Of a DNA stretch of 64,000 nt, positions 42,752-51,865 are shown one piece after another. The first letter of the stretch is position 1. Each line of letters opens with the position of its first letter. Under the pieces are notes generated by a model. It did no database searches. It saw only the letters and a list, made by a program, of their open reading frames with translations, and had not been told where the DNA came from. The stretch is taken from assembly GCF_003119195.2 (NCBI RefSeq), contig NZ_CP022255.1, positions 744,001-808,000 on the forward strand. Reading direction: 5' to 3'. The translations under genes and the position numbers were made by a program. This stretch comes from Azospirillum baldaniorum (lineage in GTDB: Bacteria > Pseudomonadota > Alphaproteobacteria > Azospirillales > Azospirillaceae).

Positions 42752-43714
42752 ATGGCAAATGAGACGCTTTTCGGGCGGAAAATCGGGCTCGTGGTGTACA
42801 ACCCGCAGAGCTTGGGCGGCGGCGGCCTCGACTTGTCCGAGATGCGCATCCTGTTCCGCGTGAACCAGTCGGACATTGGAACGCCGGGCACTTCGTTCAT
42901 TCGGATCTACAACCTGAAGGAGGAGACGGCGCGCAAGGTCCGCGGCGAATACCAGCGCGTCACGCTCCAGGCAGGCTATGCGGACGGGCCGTACGGCGTC
43001 ATCTTCGAAGGCGAAATCAAGCAGGTCATGACCGGGCACGAGAGCCCGACCGACAGCTACCTGGATGTTTTCGCCGCCGACGGCGACACGGCCTACGTCA
43101 ACAGCGTGATCAACACCAGCCTTGCCGCTGGCTCGACACCCGCGGACCAGTTCGACGCGCTGTCCAAGGCCATGGACCTGCAGGCCGGCTACGTGACCGA
43201 CCTGCCGCCCACGGCGCTCAGCCGCGGCAAGGTCATGTTCGGCATGAGCCGCGACTACATGCGGCGCCTGAGCGAGACGGTAGGACAGAGCTGGAGCATT
43301 CAGAACGGGCAGCTCGTCATGGTGCCGATGACCGGGTACCGGGCCGGCGAGGCGGTGGTTCTGACCGCGGCCACCGGGCTCATCGGCTATCCGCAGCAGA
43401 CGCCGGGCGGGATCGAGGTGACGGCGCTGCTGAACCCGAAAATCCAGATCGGGGGCTTGGTGAGGATCGACAACAAGTCGATCAACCAGGGCCTCAGCAC
43501 GGCCCCGGCCATCTCGCCGGGCCGGCTGGAGTCCATCCCTGGCTTCAACGCCAAGATCGCCGACGACGGCTTTTACAAGGTGCTGGTGCACGAATTCGTG
43601 GGGGACAGCCGCGGGGTGCCCTGGTACTCCACCATGACGTGCCTCGCCGTCGATCCGTCGGCGCCGGACGGCCAGCGGGTCAACCCGTATTGGGCGGGTG
43701 GACCGGTGGGGTAG
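42752..43714 (+). CDS. Baseplate hub protein (gp27-like)
   Basis: 320 residues: LVVYNPQSLGGGGLDLSEMR, ILFRVNQSDIGTPGTSFIRI YNL, VTLQAGYADGPYGVIFEGEI. Then a middle part ASDRGKVMFG-like (SRGKVMFGMSRDYMRRLSET) and the end FNAKIADDGFYKVLVHEFVG. Fits a contractile-tail hub. Its stop abuts the leftward moron tail to tail. Confidence 0.85.
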   Translation: MANETLFGRKIGLVVYNPQSLGGGGLDLSEMRILFRVNQSDIGTPGTSFIRIYNLKEETARKVRGEYQRVTLQAGYADGPYGVIFEGEIKQVMTGHESPTDSYLDVFAADGDTAYVNSVINTSLAAGSTPADQFDALSKAMDLQAGYVTDLPPTALSRGKVMFGMSRDYMRRLSETVGQSWSIQNGQLVMVPMTGYRAGEAVVLTAATGLIGYPQQTPGGIEVTALLNPKIQIGGLVRIDNKSINQGLSTAPAISPGRLESIPGFNAKIADDGFYKVLVHEFVGDSRGVPWYSTMTCLAVDPSAPDGQRVNPYWAGGPVG

Positions 43715-44134
43715 TCACCCCGCCTTCGTCCACAGCGCGGGCATCGTGGCTCCCTTCACCAGCTTGCCGCCGGCCTTGTACTCCACCACCATCACCGGCA
43801 CCCCTGGCGGCCAGTAGGCGGTCGCCTTGGTGCCGGGCTTGGCGACGCGGCACCCATAATCCGACGGGCGCGGCCGGTCGACGCGGCCATAGAGCATGGT
43901 TGCCCCAGGCTGCTGGGACTCGCGTATCTCGTCCCGCCATGCGCGGTTGTAATGCTGGTACAGGGCCGTAACAGTCGCGTAGTCGGCGCACACGATGCCG
44001 CCCGGCACGACCGGCGATCCGACTCCGATCACGAGGCCCACCGACACAACCTCGAATTTCTCGCCCGGCTGCTGGGCCGCTGCGGCTGCGCTCATGGCCG
44101 CAGTGATGACGGCTGCCGCCAGAATGGACCGCAT
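43715..44134 (-). CDS. Secreted moron protein in the tail operon, 139 aa
   Basis: Starts MRSILAAAVITAAMSAAAAA behind GGAGGGGAG. A typical Sec signal peptide (cleavage near AAAQQ), then a small periplasmic domain with two Cys (VCADY, YGCRVAKPG) that could form a disulfide. Antisense to baseplate genes and between the hub and spike, so it is an added gene with its own transcription. Possible superinfection exclusion or host-envelope role in the lysogen. Confidence 0.75.
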   Translation of the reverse strand: MRSILAAAVITAAMSAAAAAQQPGEKFEVVSVGLVIGVGSPVVPGGIVCADYATVTALYQHYNRAWRDEIRESQQPGATMLYGRVDRPRPSDYGCRVAKPGTKATAYWPPGVPVMVVEYKAGGKLVKGATMPALWTKAG

Positions 44135-44189
44135 GCTCTCCCCTCCGAAGACGTGATGGCGAAGCATAGCACAACCTCGGAGAATCGGC

Positions 44190-44921
44190 GTGGACCCTCG
44201 CGAACGCTTTGACGACGGGCAGGAAGCCCTGCGTGCGGCGATGGACGGCCTGCAGGGGCGGATCAACACCGCCATCCCCGGCATCATCCAGAGCTTCAAC
44301 GCTGCGGCCATGACCGCCGTGGTGCAGCCCGCCGTCCAGCGGCAGGTGCGCGACCCGGCGGGCATCTGGCATTGGGTCAACCTGCCGCTGCTGCTCGACT
44401 GCCCGGTGCATTTCCCGTCGGGGGGCGGCTTCACGCTGACATTCCCTGTGGCGCCGGGCGACGAGGTGCTGGTCATCATCGCCGACCGCTGCATTGATGC
44501 GTGGTGGTCGAGCGGCGGCGTGCAGGCGCAGGCCGAACTGCGGATGCACGACCTGTCGGACGGCTTCGTGATCCCGAAGGTCTGGAGCCAGCCGAACACG
44601 ATCGGCGGCGTCTCGGGCAACTCGACCCAACTCCGCAGTGACGACGGCGAAACCTACGTGGAAGTGGCCGGCGGCGAGGTCGTCACGGTGAAGGCGCCGA
44701 CCCGCATCGTTCTGGACAGCCCAGACGTCACCATCTCGGGCCGGCTGTCGATCCTGAACAGTGAGGGGCACGCCGCGCCGTGTGCCATCGCCGGGGCAGT
44801 CTACGCCACGGGCGACGTGGTGGCCGGGGCCGGCGGCGCGTCGGTCAGCCTACAGCATCACATCCATGGCGGCGTCCAGCCAGGCAGCGGCAGCACCGCC
44901 GCGCCGACACCGGGAACCTGA
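44190..44921 (+). CDS. Baseplate spike protein (Gp138/GpV-like)
   Basis: 243 residues with a GTG start fixed by the CGGAG site 8 bases upstream. NTAIPGIIQSFNAAAMTAVV, HFPSGGGFTLTFPVAPGDEV, and WWSSGGVQAQAELRMHDLSD are Gp138 N-terminal blocks. A beta-helical C-terminus ends SLQHHIHGGVQPGSGSTAAP, likely the iron-binding membrane-piercing tip. Confidence 0.88.
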   Translation: MDPRERFDDGQEALRAAMDGLQGRINTAIPGIIQSFNAAAMTAVVQPAVQRQVRDPAGIWHWVNLPLLLDCPVHFPSGGGFTLTFPVAPGDEVLVIIADRCIDAWWSSGGVQAQAELRMHDLSDGFVIPKVWSQPNTIGGVSGNSTQLRSDDGETYVEVAGGEVVTVKAPTRIVLDSPDVTISGRLSILNSEGHAAPCAIAGAVYATGDVVAGAGGASVSLQHHIHGGVQPGSGSTAAPTPGT

Positions 44922-44924
44922 CCC

Positions 44925-45296
44925 ATGCGCTACCGAGCCCTTACCGGCGCCGGGGACAGCACGTTCTGTTCCGGCGCGACGGCCTTCCACGTCGACAACG
45001 CCGCCGCGGTGGCGCAGGCAATCCGGACGCGCCTGCTGCTGCTGACCGGGGAATGGTTCCTCGACGTCACGGAGGGCACCCCCTACTCGACGGAGATCCT
45101 GGGGACCGGGACCGTGCCGACCTACGACGCGGCCATCCGGACGCGCATCCTCGAAACGGCCGGCGTGACGGAGCTGGTCGCCTACTCCAGCGACCTGAAC
45201 CGCGCGACCCGCGCCCTGTCCGTCGACGCCACCGTCGCCACGATCTACGGGCAGACGGCTATTGACATCACCCTCTCCACGGTGACGCCCCGATGA
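44925..45296 (+). CDS. Baseplate wedge protein (gp25/W-like)
   Basis: 123 residues: ATAFHVDNAAAVAQAIRTRL, LLLTGEWFLDVTEGTPYSTE, AAIRTRILETAGVTELVAYS. Lysozyme-like gp25 fold that starts sheath assembly. Overlaps the J-like gene by ATGA. Confidence 0.87.
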   Translation: MRYRALTGAGDSTFCSGATAFHVDNAAAVAQAIRTRLLLLTGEWFLDVTEGTPYSTEILGTGTVPTYDAAIRTRILETAGVTELVAYSSDLNRATRALSVDATVATIYGQTAIDITLSTVTPR

Positions 45297-46546
45297 CGAC
45301 CTATCCCCTCCCGACGCTGGCCGCGACGGTCAGCGCCAGCGGCATCACCGCGCCCGCCTACGTGGACATCTACGCCAGCCTGCAGGCCAGCTTTCAGGCC
45401 ATCTACGGCAGCGACTCCTACATCGCGCCAGACAGCCAGGATGGCCAGATGTTGGCGATCTTTGCCCGCGCGATCCACGACTCCAACAGCGCCGCGATCG
45501 CGGCCTACAACAACTTCAGCCCGGCCACCGCGCAGGGAACCGGGCTGTCATATGCCGTGAAGATCAACGGCATCAGCCGGATCGGCGCGACCAACAGCGT
45601 CGCCGTGGTGACGATCACCGGGCAGGCCGGGACCGTCATCAGCAACGGCCTGATCGGCGATGACCAGAGCCTCGGCACGCAATGGGCGCTCCAGGCCACC
45701 GTGACCATCCCGCCCGAAGGCGAGGTGACGACTGCGGCGACCTGCACGACCGCTGGAGCGGTGGCGGCGGAGGCCGACACGCTGACCCGCATCCTCAACC
45801 CGCAGCGCGGCTGGCAGGCTGTGACCAACGCCGCGGCGGCTTCCCTGGGGCGCGCGGTGGAGTCCGATGCGGCCCTGCGGCAGCGGCAGGCGCAATCCAC
45901 GTCACTCGCCGCCGTGACGCCGCTCGCCGCGCTCTATGGGCAGATTGCCAACGCCGCAGGCGTGACGCGCCTGCGGCTCTATGAGAACGACACCGGCACG
46001 ACCGACGGGAACGGCATCCCCGGCCACACCGTCTGCGCGGTGGTCGAGGGGGGCGCCCCGGCGCTGATCGCCCAGGCCATCGCCGTGAAGAAGGCGCCCG
46101 GCACCGGGACCTACGGCGACACGAGCGTTCTGGTCACCGACCCGTCCGGCGTGCCCGTCACGATCCGGTACAGCACTCTGGCCTACACGGACATCTACGC
46201 CACGGTCACGATCACGCCGCTCGCGGGATACACGTCAGCGATCGGCGGCTACATCGTGGCGGCGCTGGTGCAGGAGATCAACAGCACCACCATCGGCGCG
46301 CCGGTCACGTATGGGCGCCTCTGGTCGGCGGCGAACCTGACCGGCACCGCGGCTATCGCGGCGGTATCCGCCGCATCGGGCGCCGCTCAGACGCAAGCTC
46401 AACTCGACGCGCTCAGCGCCACGTACGACGTGACGGCGATCACGGTCGGCACGGCCCCCGACCCGTCCGGGTCGGCCAATGTTCCGGTCCCCTTCGACTC
46501 CGTCGCGCAGACCGAAACGGACCAGATCGTCCTGACCGTGGAGTGA
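45293..46546 (+). CDS. Baseplate J-like protein
   Basis: 417 residues: SLQASFQAIYGSDSYIAPDS QDG near the start, VSYAVKINGISRIGATNSVA-type domain in the middle, and a C-terminal PITYGRLWSAAN-like repeat region. Wedge component opening upon contraction. The order gp25, J, then DUF2612 is that of P2/Mu-like baseplates. Confidence 0.9.
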   Translation: MTTYPLPTLAATVSASGITAPAYVDIYASLQASFQAIYGSDSYIAPDSQDGQMLAIFARAIHDSNSAAIAAYNNFSPATAQGTGLSYAVKINGISRIGATNSVAVVTITGQAGTVISNGLIGDDQSLGTQWALQATVTIPPEGEVTTAATCTTAGAVAAEADTLTRILNPQRGWQAVTNAAAASLGRAVESDAALRQRQAQSTSLAAVTPLAALYGQIANAAGVTRLRLYENDTGTTDGNGIPGHTVCAVVEGGAPALIAQAIAVKKAPGTGTYGDTSVLVTDPSGVPVTIRYSTLAYTDIYATVTITPLAGYTSAIGGYIVAALVQEINSTTIGAPVTYGRLWSAANLTGTAAIAAVSAASGAAQTQAQLDALSATYDVTAITVGTAPDPSGSANVPVPFDSVAQTETDQIVLTVE

Positions 46547-46553
46547 GGCGGCA

Positions 46554-47504
46554 ATGAACGAGGAATTCCAGACCGCCGCGGCCGACTCCGGGCTGGCGAT
46601 CCAGGGGGCGATCAACCGCCTCGGCCTCTACATCGGCTCCCCCGACATCTACCCTGGCCTGCCGGTTCAGGAGCCCGTGGTTCCGGCCCCCGCCGGTCGG
46701 CCCATCGCCCTCGCGCAGCAGGCCGCCCTGGACGCTGTGGCGGCGGCAATCGCGGGCGTTGCCGCGTTGCTGGTCGACATGGTCGGCGACCCCGCGGTGA
46801 CACCCTACGAGGTGCCGGGCCTCTCCCTGCCCGGCGCCGACGTGGCGACCTATCTCGGCCTCATCACGAGCGAGCACGCCAGCCAACCCCTATACCGCGC
46901 AGCGCTGACGGCGCTGCTCAAGCCGCTCTCGGACGGGCAGGGAAGCTTCGCCGGGCTGGCTGACCGCTTCGACCTTGATCGCGCCGTGGGCGACCAGCTC
47001 GACACCATCGGGCTTTGGGTGGGGGCAAGCCGGCGACTGACCGTGCCGCTGACCGGCGTCTACTTCAGCTTCGACACCGCGGGCGTCGGCTTCGACCAGG
47101 GCTCCTGGTGGGCTGTCGGCGATCCGACAGGGTACCTCACCGTCCTGCCGGACGACGGGTACCGGACGCTGATCCGCGCGCGCATCGCCGCGAATGCCTG
47201 GGACGGCACCATTCCCGGTGCCTATGCGGTCTGGGACATCGCCTTCGCCGGCACCGGGTACTCGGTCCTGATCCAAGACAACCAGAACATGACGATGGAT
47301 TTCGCACTGCTCGGGCCGTCGCCCGACGCGGTGACGCTGGCCCTTTTCACGGGCGGCTACCTCAACGTCCGGCCGGCCGGCGTGGCGGTCAACGCCTACT
47401 GGACCCAATCCGTCCCGGACACCCCCTATTTCGGCTTCGACGCCGCCGACTCCGGCATCGCCGGGTTCGACGTGGGCGCCTGGGGCCTCCCCACTTCTCC
47501 TTGA
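46554..47504 (+). CDS. DUF2612-like baseplate protein (gpI analogue)
   Basis: 316 residues. The first 120 residues are a helical extension (LAQQAALDAVAAAIAGVAAL). From about 120 the DUF2612 pattern is visible: LADRFDLDRAVGDQLDTIGL WVG, LPDDGYRTLIRARIAANAWD, GTIPGAYAVWDIAF. Connects baseplate to tail fibres. The extension is unusual for the family. Confidence 0.85.
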   Translation: MNEEFQTAAADSGLAIQGAINRLGLYIGSPDIYPGLPVQEPVVPAPAGRPIALAQQAALDAVAAAIAGVAALLVDMVGDPAVTPYEVPGLSLPGADVATYLGLITSEHASQPLYRAALTALLKPLSDGQGSFAGLADRFDLDRAVGDQLDTIGLWVGASRRLTVPLTGVYFSFDTAGVGFDQGSWWAVGDPTGYLTVLPDDGYRTLIRARIAANAWDGTIPGAYAVWDIAFAGTGYSVLIQDNQNMTMDFALLGPSPDAVTLALFTGGYLNVRPAGVAVNAYWTQSVPDTPYFGFDAADSGIAGFDVGAWGLPTSP

Positions 47505-47513
47505 GGAATCCAC

Positions 47514-48368
47514 ATGGCGACCAACGATTTCATTCCCTTCGCCACGGCCACGGGCGCGAACGTCGAGACGCAGGCGAATTGGGAGACCGACACCGGGTCC
47601 GGCGGCGCGCTGGAAGGCGGTTTTCAATCCGGGCTCGCCCGGTCTGCCCAGGTTAACAAGGCCATTCGGCAGGGCACCGTTATGGCGTCCGCCGCTGGGC
47701 AGGCCATCGGCACCGTGACGGGGCAGGACGCTCTGGACAATGGCGACGTTGACCTGCTCGCCCTGCGGTTTCAGGCCGCGATGGGCATGTCCCGCATGCA
47801 GGTCTTCACCTCCTCCGGGACCTTCACTGTTCCCGACGGCGTGACCCGCGTCCGCGTGACCGTGATCGGCGGCGGCGGGGCGGGCGGCTACAACTCCACC
47901 TATGCCAGCGGCGGGGGCGGCAGCGGCGGCCGGGCCATCAAGACCATCACCGGACTCGTTCCGGGCGCCACGGTCGCCGTGACGGTCGGGGCCGGCGGTG
48001 TGAGCCCTGGCACGGCAGGGAGCGGTGGCAATGGGGGCGTCTCCTCCTTCGGCGCTTATTGCAGCGCGTCGGGAGGAACGGGCGGCGGCGGGGGTACCGG
48101 AGCGGCGAATGCTGGCGGTGGGCCGGGCGTCGGCTCCGGCGGCGATCTGAACGATTACGGGGCGTACGGCACCGACGGCTTGCAATTCGGCCCCGGCGCT
48201 CCCTCGACGGGCTGCGGCGGTGCCGGCGGCGGCCCCGGCGGTGGTCGCGGAACGTCCGGATTTGTGACCGGGGTCAGCGCCAACGGCTACGGCGGCGGCG
48301 GCGGCGGCGGCGGCAGCGGCGCCTCCGGCGGTGCCGGCAAAAGCGGCCTCGTGATCGTGGAGTACTGA
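47514..48368 (+). CDS. Tail fibre with glycine-rich tip
   Basis: 284 residues. N-terminal attachment part (FATATGANVETQANWETDTG), then FTSSGTFTVPDGVTRVRVTV IGGGG, opening a domain in which Gly-rich runs (GGGGSGG, GGGGGTG, GGGPGVG) alternate with variable linkers. This layout is like polyglycine-sandwich adhesins that bind host receptors. Probably determines host range. Confidence 0.85.
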   Translation: MATNDFIPFATATGANVETQANWETDTGSGGALEGGFQSGLARSAQVNKAIRQGTVMASAAGQAIGTVTGQDALDNGDVDLLALRFQAAMGMSRMQVFTSSGTFTVPDGVTRVRVTVIGGGGAGGYNSTYASGGGGSGGRAIKTITGLVPGATVAVTVGAGGVSPGTAGSGGNGGVSSFGAYCSASGGTGGGGGTGAANAGGGPGVGSGGDLNDYGAYGTDGLQFGPGAPSTGCGGAGGGPGGGRGTSGFVTGVSANGYGGGGGGGGSGASGGAGKSGLVIVEY

Positions 48369-48370
48369 GC

Positions 48371-50875
48371 ATGACGAATCCTCTGGCCGACGACTGGAAG
48401 TCGACGGGCGACCAACTCCTGGCCTCGCTCTGGAACCTGATCACGACGGTCGGCCTTGCGCCGAGCGGCACCACCACCAACCCCGGCATGGCTTTCGCCG
48501 ACGAACCCGGTACCGGCTTCAGCCGACCGGCCGCCGGAACCATGGCCGCGTCCGTTCTGGGCGTCGAGCAGGCGCGGCTGACCCAGGGTGCGCTGTCGCT
48601 GACCGGCGCGGCGCTGAACCAGCTTCGCGCCGCGCCGGTCGTGGCGGCGGCTACGGTCGATCTGGGGGCCGTCAAGGGCAACTACGTCCCGATCACCGGC
48701 AGCGCCAGCATCACGTCGCTCGGGACGGCGCAGGCGGGCGCGGAGCGCCTCCTGCGCTTCGACGGCGCGTCGACGCTGGTTCAGGACCCGACCAAGATCA
48801 TCCTCCCCGGCGGCGCCAGCATCACGACCGCGGCGGGCGATCTCGCCTGGGTGGTCAGTGAGGGCGGCGGCCTGTGGCGATGCGTCGAGTTCTGGTCGGC
48901 GGCGTCGCCGTTCCTACGCATCAACGGCAACGGGTCGCAGGTCACGGCCATTGCTGCGGGGGGCTCCGTGCTGCGGACCAATGCGGCCCGGTTCGGTGAG
49001 CGCCTGTCGCTCTACGACGTCGGCTGCGCTTGCAACGGCGTGGCGAACGACGCCACGGCGCTCGCGCTGTTCTTCGCGACCACGACCCTGACCGGCGGCG
49101 TCCTCGCTGTCCCGGAATCCGCCAAGGTCTATTTCGGGGCATCCATCACAATCCCCGCCGGCTGGTCTATTGTCGGGCCGGGCGGTCATGGTGTGCTGAC
49201 GCCCGCCAGCACCAGTTCATACTACAATCTTGGGGGGCAGATCGCCCTTGGGGCCGGAGCAACGATCACTCTCAGCGAGCGCGCCGGCCTAAGGGGGCTT
49301 CTCATTATCCGCCGTGGCTTGACGCAGCCTGTTCCGGACGTAGCGACCGCCACGGCGTTGATCGGACAGTTTTCCGGAACAGCGGTTGTCATGGCCGGCG
49401 CCGATGCCCAGGTCGTTGGTTGCATGTTGCTGGGGCATAGCTTAGGCGTCGATACCGGAGGGTCGGAGCGCGCCCGGGTTATCGGCAACAAAAGCCACTG
49501 CACCAATGACATTCACCTAAACGGCGGAACCGACGTTTGCGAGATCGGTGAAAACAATCTTTGGCCTTTCATGACGGCGCGTGTGACGGGGGTTCATAAC
49601 GGGTCGGACGCTTCTGCCGCCCCGCTTCGCACCGCCGGCTTCGGCGTCAAGGTGACGGGCGGGGCGGATTGGTCGAATGTTTACAAGAACATGGCGTACG
49701 GCAAGGCGTACGCCTATATCGCAGAAAATTCGTCGAACATTAGCTTCGACCGCTGCCAAGCTGACTACACAAGCCCAAACACAGGGAGTGTTGCGGGTTT
49801 TAGTGTGATCGGGACATCTATTTACACATCAATACTAAACTGCACTGGCGTTGCGCAAGCCACCTGCGTGTACATCGACTCCACGGGCGGGGCTCTCGCC
49901 GACAATGGTGTTCGCGTTATCGGTGGCATCTGGGCGGCGTCTGCCACCAACATCAACGTCGTCAACGGCGCAGCGGCAATCACCAGCAACCAGTTCTATT
50001 CCGGCACGCAAGGCGTGGTATGCGGGGCTGGGGCTGAGCCGGGGAGCATTATTGGCAACTATTTCCAGAATGTCGCAGACCCCCTCGTCATCGATGCGGC
50101 GGTTATCGACAAGATGGAAATCCTCGGGAATAGCTATGATGGGGTGACGGAGGCGCAGGGCAACCGTCTGAACGCCAACTTGATGGTAAAGGCATCCAGC
50201 GGCGCAGTGACCATCATGGACACCCGCCCAATGGCTCCGGGATTCGGTGGGTCTCTGTTGCTTGGCGGCCCTTTCGAGTCTGGCAGCTTTGGCGGATACG
50301 CCGGGGTTCGCGGGCATCTGGTCGCAGGAACCGCCGGCAACGAGGCCGCAGACCTCGTTTTTCAGGCGAGGCGACTGGGGTCGATGGTGGATTATCTGCG
50401 GCTCGGCTATGACGGGCAGTTCTATCCTGAAGTCGACAACGCCAACGATAACGGGACGGATTCAAAGAGATGGCGCTCTGTCCGTGCGGTGCTCGGCCAG
50501 TTCTCAAACGTCGCGTATGACGGCTTGGTGAAAGTCTCTGCAACCACGCAGGTGGACAGCGGGGCGGCGGTCACCCTCACCGCGGTCAACGCGATCCAGC
50601 GCGTCCGCCTCACCAACAACGCCACGATCACGCTCCCGGCGCTCACGCTGTCCGGAACGGAGCGCAGCGAGATCGCGGTGGAGCTGGTGCAGGACGGCAC
50701 CGGCAACCGGTCCGTGACCTGGGCGACGCAGGCAGGCGACATCATCAAGTGGGACGGATCAGGGGTTGCCCCTGCCATCGCAACAACCGCTGGCTACCTG
50801 ACGGAAATCGTCTTCCGCCGCGCGGCTGGAAGTACTGTCTGGCGCGCCTCCAAAATCTGGCAGGAAGGGGCATAA
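48371..50875 (+). CDS. Beta-helix tailspike
   Basis: 834 residues. Head-binding part 1-190, then YDVGCACNGVANDATALALF (pectate-lyase superfamily entry) and a right-handed beta helix through about 600 (repeated ITSNQFY, IIGNYFQNV, EILGNSYDG turns). The end is a small beta domain also seen on other fibres (VRLTNNATITLPALTLSGTE). Likely degrades or binds surface polysaccharide. The helix part has clearly lower GC than the flanks, suggesting exchange of this module. Confidence 0.88.
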   Translation: MTNPLADDWKSTGDQLLASLWNLITTVGLAPSGTTTNPGMAFADEPGTGFSRPAAGTMAASVLGVEQARLTQGALSLTGAALNQLRAAPVVAAATVDLGAVKGNYVPITGSASITSLGTAQAGAERLLRFDGASTLVQDPTKIILPGGASITTAAGDLAWVVSEGGGLWRCVEFWSAASPFLRINGNGSQVTAIAAGGSVLRTNAARFGERLSLYDVGCACNGVANDATALALFFATTTLTGGVLAVPESAKVYFGASITIPAGWSIVGPGGHGVLTPASTSSYYNLGGQIALGAGATITLSERAGLRGLLIIRRGLTQPVPDVATATALIGQFSGTAVVMAGADAQVVGCMLLGHSLGVDTGGSERARVIGNKSHCTNDIHLNGGTDVCEIGENNLWPFMTARVTGVHNGSDASAAPLRTAGFGVKVTGGADWSNVYKNMAYGKAYAYIAENSSNISFDRCQADYTSPNTGSVAGFSVIGTSIYTSILNCTGVAQATCVYIDSTGGALADNGVRVIGGIWAASATNINVVNGAAAITSNQFYSGTQGVVCGAGAEPGSIIGNYFQNVADPLVIDAAVIDKMEILGNSYDGVTEAQGNRLNANLMVKASSGAVTIMDTRPMAPGFGGSLLLGGPFESGSFGGYAGVRGHLVAGTAGNEAADLVFQARRLGSMVDYLRLGYDGQFYPEVDNANDNGTDSKRWRSVRAVLGQFSNVAYDGLVKVSATTQVDSGAAVTLTAVNAIQRVRLTNNATITLPALTLSGTERSEIAVELVQDGTGNRSVTWATQAGDIIKWDGSGVAPAIATTAGYLTEIVFRRAAGSTVWRASKIWQEGA

Positions 50876-51823
50876 ATGCGCATCGGATCATCAATCCTGC
50901 GCTCCCCGCGCCCGGACACGAACCTCCAGTTCCTATCCGGCCTGCTGGACCCGCGGGTGTCTTCGTGGACGCGGAGCGGGGTGTGCAGCTATTGGGACGC
51001 CGCCGGGGCGCTCCAGGCGCCGGGGGCCAACGTGGCGCGTTTCGACCACGCCCCGCTCACGCTCAACCCGCTGGGCCTCCTGTTCGAGGAGGCCCGCGCG
51101 AACCTGATCGCCAGCCCCGACACCCCGGCAACACAGTCCGTCAGCGTCACGGCCCAGGCCTACACGCTGTCCTTCTACGGGTCGGGCACGGTGACGCTGA
51201 GCGGCACAGCGACGGCCACGGTGGCCGGGACGGGCGTCGTCCCGAACCGGCGCACCTACACTTTCACCCCGACCGCCGGCACGCTCACGCTGACGATCAG
51301 CGGCACCGTCCGGTACGCCAACCTCGAAGCGGGGGCCTACGCCACCAGTTACATTCCCGGCGCCTCCCGCGGGGCCGACACGGGCATCACCCTGGCAGCC
51401 TCGACACTGCCGGGCCTGTCGGTTTCGCAGGGCACGCTGTTCGTGGAATGGCTGTTCCCCGGTATCCTGCCGTCCGGTCAGGTCTCGTTCATCGGGTTCG
51501 ATGACGGGACCGGCACGAACCGCATCCTGCTCCGGGTTGGGCAGGGCGGTGTCGCCGACATGGTGTCCAGCCCCGGCGGCATCGACACGTCCGGCTTTGC
51601 GGTCACGGCCGGCACCATCATCCGGCAGGCGGTGGCGTGGTCCTCCGGCAGTTGGGGGCACGCTGTGAACGGCCAGCTCGAAACCAGCTCCGTCACGACC
51701 ATGCCGGCGTCATTCACCCGCCTTCTCCTCGGCGCCGGGCTCGGCTCGTACTGGCTGAGCAAGGTCCGGCACTACGCGATCCGGCTCCCAGACGCCGTGA
51801 TTCGCACCATGACCAACGGGTGA
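50876..51823 (+). CDS. Second tail fibre, lectin-like fold
   Basis: 315 residues: PLTLNPLGLLFEEARANLIA, a beta domain ATQSVSVTAQAYTLSFYGSG, then SQGTLFVEWLFPGILPSGQV and AVAWSSGSWGHAVNGQLETS, typical of concanavalin-like carbohydrate-binding domains in phage fibres. Starts directly after the tailspike stop (TAAATG). Confidence 0.8.
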   Translation: MRIGSSILRSPRPDTNLQFLSGLLDPRVSSWTRSGVCSYWDAAGALQAPGANVARFDHAPLTLNPLGLLFEEARANLIASPDTPATQSVSVTAQAYTLSFYGSGTVTLSGTATATVAGTGVVPNRRTYTFTPTAGTLTLTISGTVRYANLEAGAYATSYIPGASRGADTGITLAASTLPGLSVSQGTLFVEWLFPGILPSGQVSFIGFDDGTGTNRILLRVGQGGVADMVSSPGGIDTSGFAVTAGTIIRQAVAWSSGSWGHAVNGQLETSSVTTMPASFTRLLLGAGLGSYWLSKVRHYAIRLPDAVIRTMTNG

Positions 51824-51865
51824 GCGCGCCCCTCGGCGCGCCGCCCTTTCCCGCGAGGTTCCGAA

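Noticed and set aside
47514..51823. Invertible tail-fibre segment served by the serine recombinase
   Set aside because: No inverted repeats flanking fibre modules were found, and the recombinase is 26 kb away.
51824..51841. Terminator before the endolysin
   Set aside because: GCGCGCC-CCTC-GGCGCGC is a good stem but has no T-run directly after it.
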